Part shown: positions 34,270 through 44,959 of the stretch, piece by piece
How positions within the stretch are numbered: position 1 is the first letter of the stretch
Layout of the letters: each line of letters opens with the position of its first letter
From: Piliocolobus tephrosceles
Taxonomy: Eukaryota > Chordata > Mammalia > Primates > Cercopithecidae
Length of the DNA: 64,000 nucleotides
NCBI RefSeq assembly: GCF_002776525.5
Contig: NC_045437.1
Location: forward strand, 139,687,639 to 139,751,638
Direction of reading: 5' to 3'
Translations under genes and position numbers: made by a program
The notes under the pieces: model-generated
The model's input: the letters and a program-made list of their open reading frames with translations, nothing else
What the model was told of the DNA's origin: nothing
The model's database searches: none

Positions 34270-34574
34270 GGATCCAGGAATGGTGGCTCATGCCTGTAAT
34301 CCTAGCACCTTAGGAGGCCAAGGTGGGTGAATTGCCTGACCTCAGGAGTTTGAGACCCGCCTAGGCAACATGACGAATCCCATCTCTATTAAAAATACAA
34401 AAAATTAGCCAGGCGTGGTGGCACGCACCTGTAATCCCACCTACTGGGGAGGCTGAGGCACGAGAATCACTTGAACCCGGCAGGCGGAGGTTGCCGTGAG
34501 CTGAAAATCGCACCATTTTACTCCAGCCTGGGTGAAAGAGCCAGTCTGTGTCCAAAAAAAAAAAAAAAAAAAAA
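34270..34574 (+). mobile_element. Alu, plus strand, inside L1
   Basis: Full dimer from GGATCCAGGAATGGTGGCTC to a 20-base A-tail. It interrupts the L1 fragment. Confidence 0.93.
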
Positions 34575-34945
34575 CACACAAAGACTCAGATATTTGTACA
34601 CCCATGTTCACAGCAACATTCTTCATAATAGCCAAGATGTGGGAACAACATGTTTATCAACGGATGAATGAATAAACAAAATAAGAATTAATAAATAAAA
34701 TATTATACATACAAAGTATGTATAATACAATGGATTATCATTCAGCCTCAAAAAGGAATTAAATTTGGATACATGCTACAACATGAATAAACCTTGAAAA
34801 CATTCTGCTAATGAAATAAGCCAGTCACAAAAGGACAAATATTGCATGATTCCACTTATATGAGCTACTGAGAATATTCAAGTTTATAGAGACAGAAAGT
34901 AGGATAGTTACCAGGGGTTGAGGGATTAAAGGAGTTACTGGAGTG
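34575..34945 (+). mobile_element. L1 3'-end fragment, right half
   Basis: 'cccatgttcacagcaacatt', 'ataatagccaagatgtggga' and 'aaccttgaaaacattctgct' through 'ccacttatatgagctactga' continue the L1 3' end in order. A private 'atacatacaaagtatgtata' palindrome lies inside. Confidence 0.85.
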
Positions 34946-34957
34946 CAGGAAAATAAA

Positions 34958-35345
34958 TCTATATTAATCAGGGTTCTCCAGAGAAACAGAATTAATAGGA
35001 TATATAAAACAATTTTCTGTAATGAATTGGTTCATGTGATTTGGAAGCTGGGAAGTCTAGACCTAGGAGAGCAATCTGAGTCTGAAGAACTAGGAGAGTC
35101 AATGATATCAATTCCAGTCATAGTCTGAGTCTGAAGACAGGAGAAGACAAATGTTCCAGCTAGAAGAGTGTCAGGCAGAGAGAAGGATGAGGGCCACCCA
35201 CAATGGGGAGGGCAGTCTTCCTTACTGAGTCCACTGATTCAAATTCAAATATTAGTCTCATCCAGAGACATCCTCACAGATGCACCTAGAAATCATGTTT
35301 AACCAAATATTTGGGTATGCCGTGACCCAGTCAAGTTGACACATA
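34958..35345 (+). repeat. Interspersed repeat, family not assigned
   Basis: It begins 'atcagggttctccagagaaa' and ends 'cccagtcaagttgacacata', a start and finish I know from a common primate interspersed repeat. I cannot name the family safely. No coding capacity. Confidence 0.5.
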
Positions 35346-36623
35346 AAACACAAAAGCCTTCTCAGGTTCTGTCTTAAAGCCAGCCAAATGCTGATGCCAA
35401 GGTCTACAATGCATGCAAAAACACAGGGAAAAGCAAACACTAGAGTTAGTGGCACAACACATTCATGTTTTCAGTCTTCATCCCTTGGAGCCTGACCTGA
35501 TTGGAGCTGGCTCCTTGCCTGGACTGAGGCTGTAGCTTGTACCAGCTGTGCTTCTGGGCAGTGGTTATACCCTGGAGCATCACATCCAGGCTTCGAAGCT
35601 GAGGCAGTGTCCTGGCCTTGGGGTTTAGACAGAAATCCATTGCCTGTCCCTCTTCTGAGTCTTCAGGATCCCCTGGAGTGGAAGGACTGCAGTGGGTAAC
35701 ATCAAGCACATTTTCTGCTTGTGTCTTGCATCCTTGTTGTGCCTTGCTCTGTAAGCAGACCCTGTGGGAGTAGGGAGCACAGGGGAACAGGTGAGCAGAT
35801 GGCTAGCTGACCATTTGGTGTCAAATTCTCCCTCTTCTTACACCACAACCTGACACAGCTTTTCTGCCTAGGATATCTGTTAACAACCTCCTCCAGTCCA
35901 AGAGGCTTTGAACCTCAGGAGTGGCAAAGTGTCCTCACCGTACCCCAACCCTGAGACCCTATGACATTAAAGCCTATTAACTGCCTCCATTCCTACATCA
36001 TCAGTAGAGGCTCAGGGCCCAGCTATTTCTGTGGACAGGTATTCACAATCCTAAAATTCTGACTGATAATGTTATCTTCAGCCTCGGACTTCATTCTTTT
36101 CTACCTATTTAAACCACATACAGACCCTATTGGGATATCAGTATAAGCAATAAAAATCTCTTATTTTCAGACAGTTACCCTGAACCTCCCTCAATGTATC
36201 AATCTCTCCTACTAATCCCCCGAAAAGACACACAAGCCCCTGGGTGTTGGATCTAAAAATCACCACCACAGGATGTCTCTCTTCCTTGTTCCCAAGACTT
36301 CCAAGTGCGTCCCCATATCCAAGGACTTCATTACCAATTTTCTCACACACTACATTATCCCACAGGAGTCCAGGGCCCTGTCTGGATTCTAGAAAAGGCT
36401 ATTTCCTTGTTGGTCTAGGAAGGTTTTTTACTTTCTCTTCAATCCAGGGCTCCATTTCTCTCTCCTCATTTGAGCCTGATATTCATCAACAGATACTGTT
36501 TGGTCTGGAAGCTTATCTGGTCTTAAACATAAATCTGGAAGGAAGGAATACTGGCATTTGAGTCCTCAGCTCTCTCTCCATCCCCCCACAGCTAGCCTAA
36601 TGGCAGAGTCCCTTGGATAACAG
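35346..36623. other. Unassigned stretch before the tRNA-Arg-type LTR
   Basis: About 1.3 kb with no supported gene. It is T/C-rich from 36100 to 36600 and may be older ERV interior, but no protein motif is visible. Confidence 0.4.
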
Positions 36624-37147
36624 TGAGGCAGGAGAATAGGGTCTGGAGGCAGGAAACCTAAGGCCATTTCACGCTGACTTCGTAGAGCTAAATGGAAAGG
36701 AAAACTCTAACTTTCCATGCCTAAGTAAAAAAAGGACCAGAGGCTACTCCCTTTGCAAACTCCCACCTTTTCTGCGTGGCAGTTGGTTAATTGAAAGTAC
36801 CTCTGATTGGTTGCTTTTGGCAACCAGACGTTTGCATAAGAGTGTAACTTTGTAACTTCACTTCAGCCTCTGATTGGTTGCCATCTGCAAACAATCAGAC
36901 TGATTGGGGGCTACCACTTTATTTACGTGGGGTGAACACCAAGTGGCCAATGGGAAACCTCTAGCCGGTATTTGGACCCAAAAAGATCCTGTATCCCAGC
37001 TCTTGAGTGGCTGCTTGGGCCTGCTCCCACTGTGGAGTGTACTCAATAAATCTCTGCTTTTGTTACTTTATTCTTTCCTTACTTTGTGCATTTTGTCCAA
37101 TTCTTTGTTCAAAATGCCAGGAATCTGGACACCCTCCACCGGTAACA
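36624..37147 (+). repeat. LTR of a class I ERV with tRNA-Arg-type primer site
   Basis: Runs from TGAGGCAGGAGAATAGGG to CACCGGTAACA (TG...CA, 524 bp). It has three 'gattgg' inverted CCAAT boxes and AATAAA near 37045. Directly downstream is a primer binding site. No matching 3' LTR was found in the window, so either the element is truncated or its other end was lost. Confidence 0.75.
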
Positions 37148-37152
37148 TATTT

Positions 37153-37170
37153 TGGTGAGCCAGCCAGGAG
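37153..37170 (+). other. Primer binding site, tRNA-Arg-like
   Basis: TGGTGAGCCAGCCAGGAG matches the complement of a tRNA-Arg 3' end (CCA included) at 17 of 18 positions by my recollection of that tRNA. tRNA-Arg priming is the hallmark of the HERV-R/ERV3-type groups. Confidence 0.7.
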
Positions 37171-38233
37171 AAGGTAGGCCCAAAGTTTGGGATTTATTTT
37201 TCTCCTTTTCCCTTTTACATACAGGGAAATCTGTCTCTCTCCCACTTTTCCCTTTTAACTGGGGACACCTGGTAGGCAGTGTGTAAACATGGAGGTAACT
37301 GCAGGTTTCTGGCTGTGGCTGATGAATACTAAGGGGTTTTCATGTGAAGAAGCCTAACCGCCACCACCTGGTTTGCCTAAAGGACTTGGGTCTTTTTCAT
37401 TTTTTTACCTTTTCTTCTTTATTAGTCTTTCAGCAGCTGTTTCCTAGTAGCTCGCTGGAAATTGAGGGCAATTGGCTGGGGTCAAACCCCAGTATTGCCT
37501 GAAGACCACGGAGTGAATGGGGATAATTGCCTTGCCCAGAGAGGGGAAGGACTCTTATTTTAATCTTTTCTGGGTGTGGTCCCTGATCCCTAAGTGTGGC
37601 ACAGCTCAGAGCAAATTTGCCTGTGTTTCAGGCAACTTAAACCTTCTTTTCTTATGCTAAATTCTTCTATTTCCCTACTCAACTGGCTCAGGACAAAAGA
37701 AACACATCCAGCCTCCAGTTATTAAGTTCATGGAATGGGAAGCATGGGAAAGTGTGGCCTTATCAAATTATAAGGATGCTAAAAGTCAAGGCCTTCATCC
37801 AAGGACAAAATGAAAGCTCATAGTAGGCCATTGCCTCTGGAGGGAAAACATGCAAACATTACTGGTGCCCACCTAAGGTCGGAGACACCTGACATTCTAA
37901 GATTGGACCCCACTAGGGGAAGCCCCAGAGGGGAATCCTCCAGACCTCGACCTCTCCAAAGAGGATGCCCTTGGCAGAGGTTCTGAGGTCTAGTACAAAA
38001 CCGTCCTTAGAATTTTATCTCGCAGTTGCAATGCTGTTTGGCCCCAATATTGTTTGGAACATGGAGTTTACTGTTGAATGGAAAACTGGGATGGCACTGC
38101 ATATATCCAGGCTTTGGTGCTGCTATTCTAAACAGAGGGCCTGGTTAAACAGTGATGCTCTCCTTTGGTACTGTTTGGTCCCAGTGTTCTTTGGAGTCTG
38201 GGGAGGTTTGACCTTTATAAATCAAACTGGCAG
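37171..38233 (+). other. Decayed interior of the tRNA-Arg-type ERV
   Basis: Follows the primer site without a break. I see only short frames. Words such as 'cctccagttattaagttcat' and 'ttgcctctggagggaaaaca' may be leader or gag remains. No protein motif can be claimed. Confidence 0.45.
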
Positions 38234-38527
38234 GGCCGGGCATGGTGGCCCATGCCTATAATCCCAGCACTTTGAGAAGCCGAGGTGGGCGGATCACTAG
38301 GTCAGGAGATTGAGACCATCCTGGCCAACATGGTGAAATCCCGTCTCTACTAAAAATACAAAAATTTAGCCGGGCATGGTGGCGCGTGCCTATAGTCCCA
38401 GCTACTCAGGAGGCTGAGGCAGGAGAATCGCTTGAACCTGGGAGGTGGAGACTGCAGTGAGCTGAGATCACACCACTGCACTCCAGCCTGGGCAACAGAG
38501 CGAAACTCTGTCTCAAAAACAAAAACA
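38234..38527 (+). mobile_element. Alu, plus strand (first of a tandem pair)
   Basis: GGCCGGGCATGGTGGCCCAT to an A-rich tail. It is flanked by 'atcaaactggca' (38221-38232) and 'atcaaactgcca' (38528-38539). Confidence 0.95.
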
Positions 38528-38539
38528 ATCAAACTGCCA

Positions 38540-38854
38540 TCTGGGCAAGGTGGCTCACGTCTGTAATCCCTGCACTTTGGGAGGCTGAGGCAGGTGGATC
38601 ACGAGGTCAGGAGTTCAAGACCAGCTTGGCCAACATGGTAAAACCCCATCTCTGCTAAAAATACAAAAATTAGCTGGGCATGGTGGCGTGTACCTGTAAT
38701 CCCAGCTTCTTGGGTGGCTGAGGCAGGAGAATTGCTTGAACCGGGACCTGGGAGGCAGAGGTTGCAGTAAGCCGAGATTGTACCACTGCACTCCAGCCTG
38801 GGCTACAGAGCAAGACTCCCTCTTAAAAGGAAAAAAAAGAAAAAAGAAAAAAAA
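38540..38854 (+). mobile_element. Alu, plus strand (second of a tandem pair)
   Basis: CTGGGCAAGGTGGCTCACGT to a mixed A/G tail. It is flanked by 'atcaaactgcca' at 38528-38539 and 38855-38866. This shares a target word with the Alu just before it. Confidence 0.95.
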
Positions 38855-38866
38855 ATCAAACTGCCA

Positions 38867-41404
38867 TGGAAATTGCTTTGCCCAAAATTTTGGTTCACAG
38901 CCTTCATTGGATTACCTACTGGGGCAAACAAAGTAAAACGGGTAAGCTTGTGTTGCTATCTCATGGCCAGGGTTTCAAGCTATTAGATCTTCATTTGTGT
39001 GTGTGTATACATGTCTAAATGTGTTTATTTGTATGTACACTTATTGTTGTAAGTTATGTTTGCCAAATTGGCTTATAAGTCAAAGAGTGCTCATAAATTA
39101 ATAAGTCTAAGCAATTTTCAAGTTCAAGTGACTTAAGTATAACTTTACTAAACAAGCTGGCTTTAAAATTATTGGTAGACCAAAAATAGAAATGCCTTCA
39201 GAATTGTCATACATTTTGTCTGGATTTTATGTTTGTCTTTGCTAGATATTTTGGATGTCAGTGTTTGGCATAGAAGGTTATAAAACTACAAACCCAGCCA
39301 AAACAAAATGATCTTGGTTTGTGTGCCTTTTTTTTTTTTTTTTTTGAAAAATAAGAGTAATTTAATATTAGCTACGTCTTCTGAGTTACTGGCAAAATAC
39401 TTATGTATTTAACTCTGAGACTCTTAGTTAGGTTTAGGTGAGCACTTGATGTTCACTGGCTCTTAAAAACATGGTTAGCAAGGAAATAATTAACTTTAAA
39501 TGATAGTGTCTAATATCTCAGTTTACAGAAGTAATCTAGATAAACTGTTAAAAATGAAATAATTGAGTGCAGTAAATGGGATGAATGTTTTAGGTAAACT
39601 TTTTGTGTGAATTAAAAGCTTAAAATTAATTTTGATGCTCATTGAATATTTGGGTCATTTCCAATTAAGGAAGGGTTGTGATGATATGAGGAAATATGTT
39701 TCTAAAAATTGTGGAATTTTTCTTATCTGTAAATGCCCATATCTGATAGTTTAGGATTTCTTTTTAGGGTTTCACTAAAATTTTAGGTTACTAAGAATAA
39801 TACTTCTAGTTAACGCAGAGTTCTGTATACAAAATGTGCCAAAAAGGTTGTGTTATTAGTGAGAAAAAGAATAATTTTATCTAATTAAGAAGTTATCTAA
39901 AAGTTAGTTCAAATTACAGATTTGAAAAAATTATTTATGAACCAATGTAGTAAGGAACCAGTGATTAGGGGAGAAAGATGTGGAAAAAGTTTAGGTAATA
40001 AAATATTCTTTAAAACATGATAAAGAACTGGAGACATCTGGCTAGTTAACATTTTCATAGTTAAAGCTCTTAGTCTTGATTAAAGTAAAATAATAAGTAT
40101 TGTAAAGAAATGCATTGGCAGTTTGGCAATTCTTTTTTTTAATATAGTAAAGCTTGAAACTGGATTTAGTGTGGAGCTAAATTTCACATACAGGCTTGTA
40201 TTGCTTCACACTATGTTTACTGTTTTGTGTGGATAGTGCTGGCACTGGAGTGCTTATTGGTCATGTGCCTAAAATGAACTTCTTGATTGCACAGGATGTA
40301 TCATGATGATATTGGTGAACTTAAGGATATTGAATTGTGTATCAGGAATAAAATATTTATTATGTGGCTCTTTGGGGGCCCCGGGCAACACTTTAGCCTC
40401 CAGGGTAAATTGAGTAAGAAAAAATTAGGGTTGGTTTCCTGTTTATTTGTTTTTGCTTCTAGAAAGCTTTTATTTGGTTTTGTGGATAGTTATTTAGTTT
40501 CCTGTGCATTTCTAGCAAGTCATCATTTGTTCCATTTATCTGGAATTCCTAGCCTTCCATTTGTTGGACCCACAGGAATTAATGGAACACACCGGTGTTT
40601 TTTTTGTTTTTTTTTTTTTTAGCTTTTTAAACTTTAACTTTTTGAAGTTTAGGCTTCTTGATACTTTAAGTATGTTGAGTATACTTTTGTAAACAGAATT
40701 TAAGTCATATTTCTCTCTCTGCCTAATCTCTCCAAAATTTGTAAACTATTTGTAAATGTTCTTATTTCATGGTAGTATGTTTGTTTGCATACAGTTGAGC
40801 AGGGTCACTAGGGCTGCTCAGGGAGAGAGAACCCAGAAACCTGGCCTACTGGCAAAAGGGTAAGAACTTCCTACCAGTCAGACTCTGGCCTCTCTCTGTG
40901 CAGACTTGTTAAATGAGATGTAAAAGTCACTGTTTATCTCCTCTGTAAAGTTTTCACAAATGTCTTCAAAATATAAACATGTGGTCTAAATTATGTTCAA
41001 ATATTAGTTTTGCTAAATGCCTTAAGGTCATAAACTGCTGCTTTGGCTTTTGAAAATTGTTTGACTTGCCTGCTTTACAGCTAGGTAAGGCCTGGGGACA
41101 TGTGGAAGTGGCCACACCCCTAGTTATGCTGGAATAGTAAGACCTTATCAGTACCTAGTACATAATTAACATAACTTACCAGGGTTTACATTATAAGTAA
41201 GATTGCTAAGAGTCATCATTATAACATGTAATTGATACTACTAAAAGTATTTTTACATGCAAGGTGTATTAGGAAAAACGTCTATGTGTGTGTGTTTTAC
41301 TAAAAGGTTAAGAAGGCATGGAAATGTAAATTTTTGCATAGGGTTAAAAGATTGTTTTGAATTTAATAGGGTAAAGCTGAAGGTTCAAACAAGTGGTGGA
41401 AGGA
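38867..41404. other. A+T-rich stretch, probably ERV interior
   Basis: About 2.5 kb of strongly A+T-rich DNA with no protein motif on either strand. T-rich tracts (39331, 40600) are present. Its place between an ERV leader and the next LTR suggests non-coding ERV sequence, but nothing proves it. Confidence 0.4.
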
Positions 41405-41819
41405 GTGTAGAAATTAATCTCGCAGAAGTGGTTCTCTGTGTGAGAAACATTGGCCTGACCACTTGACTTTCTGATCACATTCTGCTGGGAAAAAGTCCAA
41501 GGAACATCACTGTCACACTCTGCTGGAACAAGGACCAAGTCACCTAATCATGGGAACATCTTATCAATAGCCTGTTGGGCAGCAAGCCATACTGCCCAGA
41601 CCCCTCCCTCCCATACCTGTAAGTACACCAGCCTGTAAGTGGCAGTGGGCTTGGGCATTAACCTGGTCCCCCACCTCCGCAGGTCTTGGGCTAGACATAA
41701 AACCTGCATTTGCTGTAGAGCATCCAGCTCTCTTTCTTTAACCCTCACCTTCCCTTCAAAACCTAACAACTTCCATTGTATCCTCCCAAACTCCTGATTA
41801 TGAAAAAAACTCCACTACA
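41405..41819 (+). repeat. 5' LTR of the decayed provirus
   Basis: 'attctgctgggaaaaagtcc', 'cagcaagccatactgcccag' and 'cacctccgcaggtcttgggc' through 'aaaaaactccactaca' match the 3' copy throughout. About 60 bp near its start are missing relative to the 3' copy, so the left boundary is approximate. Confidence 0.8.
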
Positions 41820-41822
41820 TTT

Positions 41823-41840
41823 TGGCACAGAAACCCAGGA
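41823..41840 (+). other. Primer binding site, tRNA-Phe-like
   Basis: TGGCACAGAAACCCAGGA follows the LTR by 3 bases. It agrees with the complement of the tRNA-Phe 3' end at 14 of 18 positions. Three of the four mismatches are G to A, C to A or T to C changes, consistent with age. Confidence 0.6.
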
Positions 41841-42407
41841 TGTAGATTGGGTTCTAAACAGGTAAGTCTTCTCTTGCAGCCTGGAAAGCAGCAAGCAGCA
41901 AAAATTAGACCGAGGCCTGCTTCCAGATCCTGAATGAACTCCCTGTTCGCAGCCCTGTTTCTATTATTCTCTCTTCTTTGGCCCTGGGCTGACCTCCAGA
42001 TCCTGCTCAAACTCTCTATGCTCTTTTTTCTTTCTCCCCGTTTCTGGGCGGCTTGGGCAAGGATCCCCCATTGCAGAACATCACATGCAACACCAGTCTC
42101 CAATTAGTGGGTGAGTCTCCCTTTTCCTCCTCTCCGGATTCCTCTCATGCTTCTACTGGTTCACCAGAAAATCCCAGTGCTGGGTGAGAGGTCTCCCTGG
42201 TCACCAGGTAACCATGGTCTGCCTTCTCAGGGGATGCCCTCAGAATGCTCGCCACTCCAGTCACTCTGATCTCCAGGGGACCACGAAGAGCTGCAGGGAT
42301 GCCCTGGCTTTCTTATGTCCCTCCTCCCAAGAGGAATCAGGGTACTTAACTCCCCTCCAGGGTACTCATACTCCTCCTCTATATTTCTCACCCTTCCAGC
42401 CACCAGT

Positions 42408-43540
42408 ATGGGGCAAGTCTCCTCAAAACTTCCTCCAGACACCACTCTTAGATGTCTAATCTGGAACCTCCAAGCCCAAAAATGCCCCTTCCTTCAGATA
42501 AGCCTTCCTCTTCTAATTTCAACCTGGCTAACAAAACCCCTCCTTCAGTCCCTCTCCCACCACTATCCCCTCCTCCTCCTTCGGCTCCGGCTCCTTCACT
42601 CCCTTATTGTTGCCCTCTGTTCCCCCTTTCTTCTCCACCACTTACCCAGTCTCACACTTAACCCCCTTTGGCTGAAAACCAGGCATACGCCCAAAGGCCT
42701 TACAAAGTCCTCCCCTTGCGGGGAGTTGCAGGGGCTGAAGGTATAATCTGAGTTTATGTTTCCTTCTCCCTAGCTGGCCTCTTCCAGCTTGAAAAAAGAC
42801 TTGGCTTCTTTTCCATGGATCCCACCTCCTTCCACAAGAAATTTCTGTATGTCACTCAATCTTATAAATTACCTGGCATGACACTTATGTCATCCTCTCC
42901 TCCTCCCTCACCCTGGAGGACAGGGAGCACATCTCAGACTGTGCTCAGCAAAACCCTTTATCCCACTTCACCACCTCCACCTGAAGACTGATAGGGCCCA
43001 GAATCCACCACTTCCACCACCACCACCACCTTGGAACCAAGAGTAACGCTGTCAGTCTCTGCTAAGCCCATGTCTTTCTCATTAAATATGGGGCTAGTTA
43101 TTCAATTTACCAGAATATTCTGAGCCCCTCCTCAGTTCTTCTATCTCTATTGTGGGAGTCAAGAGAATCCCCTCTAGGCACAAACAGACTGGTTCTCTAT
43201 TATGCAACCTATTCATCACCCCCTTCACCCACTCTTTCCTGGTTATCCATCAGTGCCCTACCCCTATCTTGGGGTGGGACATACCAAGTAAATTTTAGGG
43301 TCTTACCCACAAAGGCTCAGGTTAGCCCAAATGCAGGTCACTTACCTTCGGCTTGTCCTAACCCCTAATTCTCAGGCCATTCCAACCCAATGAAAGGAGC
43401 TAATTTGGGACATGCCTCTTCCCCACACAAAAAAGAACCTCCTCTCCTTCTTGGGCTCTATGGGATACTTCCATCTGTGGATTCCCAATTTTGGCTTGCT
43501 GGCCAAGCTGTTCTATATGGCCTCACATGGGCTCATTCTA
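42408..43540 (+). pseudogene. gag: gag-protease remains of the decayed provirus
   Basis: ATG at 42408 gives MGQVSSKLPPD, a myristoylation-type Gag start, soon lost by frameshift. A proline-rich stretch follows (42500-42660). Capsid-like words lie near 42840-42960. A protease-like 'FLIKYGASYSIY' lies at about 43077-43112, with the catalytic DTGA reduced to KYGA. Many stops and shifts interrupt it, and no functional product is possible. Confidence 0.65.
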
Positions 43541-43548
43541 AAACCTCT

Positions 43549-43856
43549 CACCAGGCGTGGTGGCTCAAGCCTGTAATCCCAGCACTTTGGGAGGCCAAGA
43601 CGGGCAGATCACAAGGTCAGGAGATCGAGACCATCCTGGCGAACACAGCGAAACCCCGTCTCTACTAAAAAAATACAAAAAACTAGCCGGGCAAGGTGGC
43701 GGGTGCCTGTAGTCCCAGCTACTCGGGAGGCTGAGGCAGGAGAATGGCGTAAACCTGGGAGGCGGAGTTTGCAGTGAGCCGAGATCCGGCCAGTACACTC
43801 CAGCCTGGGCGACAGAACGAGACTCCGTCTCAAAAAAAAAAAAAAAAAAAAAAAAA
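43549..43856 (+). mobile_element. AluY-like, plus strand, nested in the provirus
   Basis: Near-consensus Alu with a 25-base A-tail. Similar words (aacctctca / aacttctca) flank it. It sits between protease remains and the RT connection region of the older provirus. Confidence 0.93.
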
Positions 43857-43968
43857 CTTCTCAACCCAGCTTGCCCCATCAACTCCCACTTTAAAAAACT
43901 AAAAAATGCCCTTTTTAATGGCCCCAGCACTGGGCCCGCCCAACTCCACCAAGCCTTTCACTGTGTAT

Positions 43969-44959
43969 TGTAGGGAAAAGAGAGATCAGACTGTTACTGT
44001 GTCGACGTAGAATGGGAAGACATAAGAAACTCCATTTTGACCTGTACCCTGAACAATTGCTTTGCCCTGAGATGCTGTTAATCTGTAACTTTGCCCCAAC
44101 CTTGAGCTCACAAAAACATGTGTTGTATGGAATCAAGGTTTAATGGATCTAGCGCTGTGCAAAATGTGCCTTGTTAACAAAATGTTTACAGGCAGTATGC
44201 TTGGTAAAAGTCATCGCCATTCTCCAGTCTCAATAAACCAGGGCCACAATGCACTGCGGAAAGCTGCAGGGACCTCTGCCCTGGAAAGCCGGGTATTGTC
44301 TAAGGTTTCTCCCCATGTGATGGTCTGAAATATGGCCTTGTGGGATGGGAAAGATCTAACCATCCCCCAGCCCGACACCCGTGAAGGGTCTGTGCTGAGG
44401 AGGATTAGTAAAAGAGGAAGGCCTCTTGCAGTTGAGATAGAGGAAGGCCACTGTCTCCTGCCTGCCCCTGGGAACTGAATGTCTAGGGATAAAACCTGAT
44501 TGTACATTTGTTCAGTTCTGAGATAGGAGAAAAGCCACCCTATGGTGGGAGGCGAGACATGTTGGCAGCAATGCTGCTCTGTTACTCTTTACTCCACTGA
44601 GATGTTTGGGTGGAGAAAGGCATAAATCTGGCCTACGTGCACATCCAGGCATAGTACCTTCCCTTGAACTTATTTGTGACACAGATTCCTTTGCTCACAT
44701 ATTTTCTTGCTGACCTTCTCCCCATTATCACCCTGCTCTCCTGCCGCATTCCTCTTGCTGAGATAGTGAAAACAGTAATTAATAAATACTGAGGGAACTC
44801 AGAGACCGGGCTGGTGCAGGTCCTCCATATGCTGAGCGCTTGTCCCCTGGGCCCACTTTTCTTTCTCTATATTTTGTTTCTGTGTCTTATTGCTTTTCTC
44901 AGTCTCTTGTCCCGCCTGACGAGAAATACCCACAGGTGTGGAGGGGCTGGCCCCCTTCA
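43969..44959 (+). mobile_element. Solo LTR, HML-2/LTR5-like (class II ERV)
   Basis: A 991-bp LTR starting TGTAGGGAAAAGAGAGATCA and ending GGCCCCCTTCA. It has 'aagaaactccattttgacct' near the start and AATAAATACTGAGGGAACTC near 44780, all characteristic of HERV-K(HML-2) LTRs. It is flanked by GTGTAT (43963-43968) and CTGTAC (44960-44965), a 6-bp duplication agreeing at 4 of 6. It splits the older provirus's pol between codons of 'KPFT-V-Y' and 'LYVHSD'. It is solo, so the interior was lost by LTR-LTR recombination. The open frames inside are artefacts. Confidence 0.9.

Noticed and set aside
37965..38261. 98-codon frame as ERV gag
   Set aside because: No Gag motif, and the end runs into an Alu.
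42315..42746. 143-codon frame as an intact gag
   Set aside because: Only the region from ATG 42408 looks like Gag, and it leaves the correct frame within about 40 codons.
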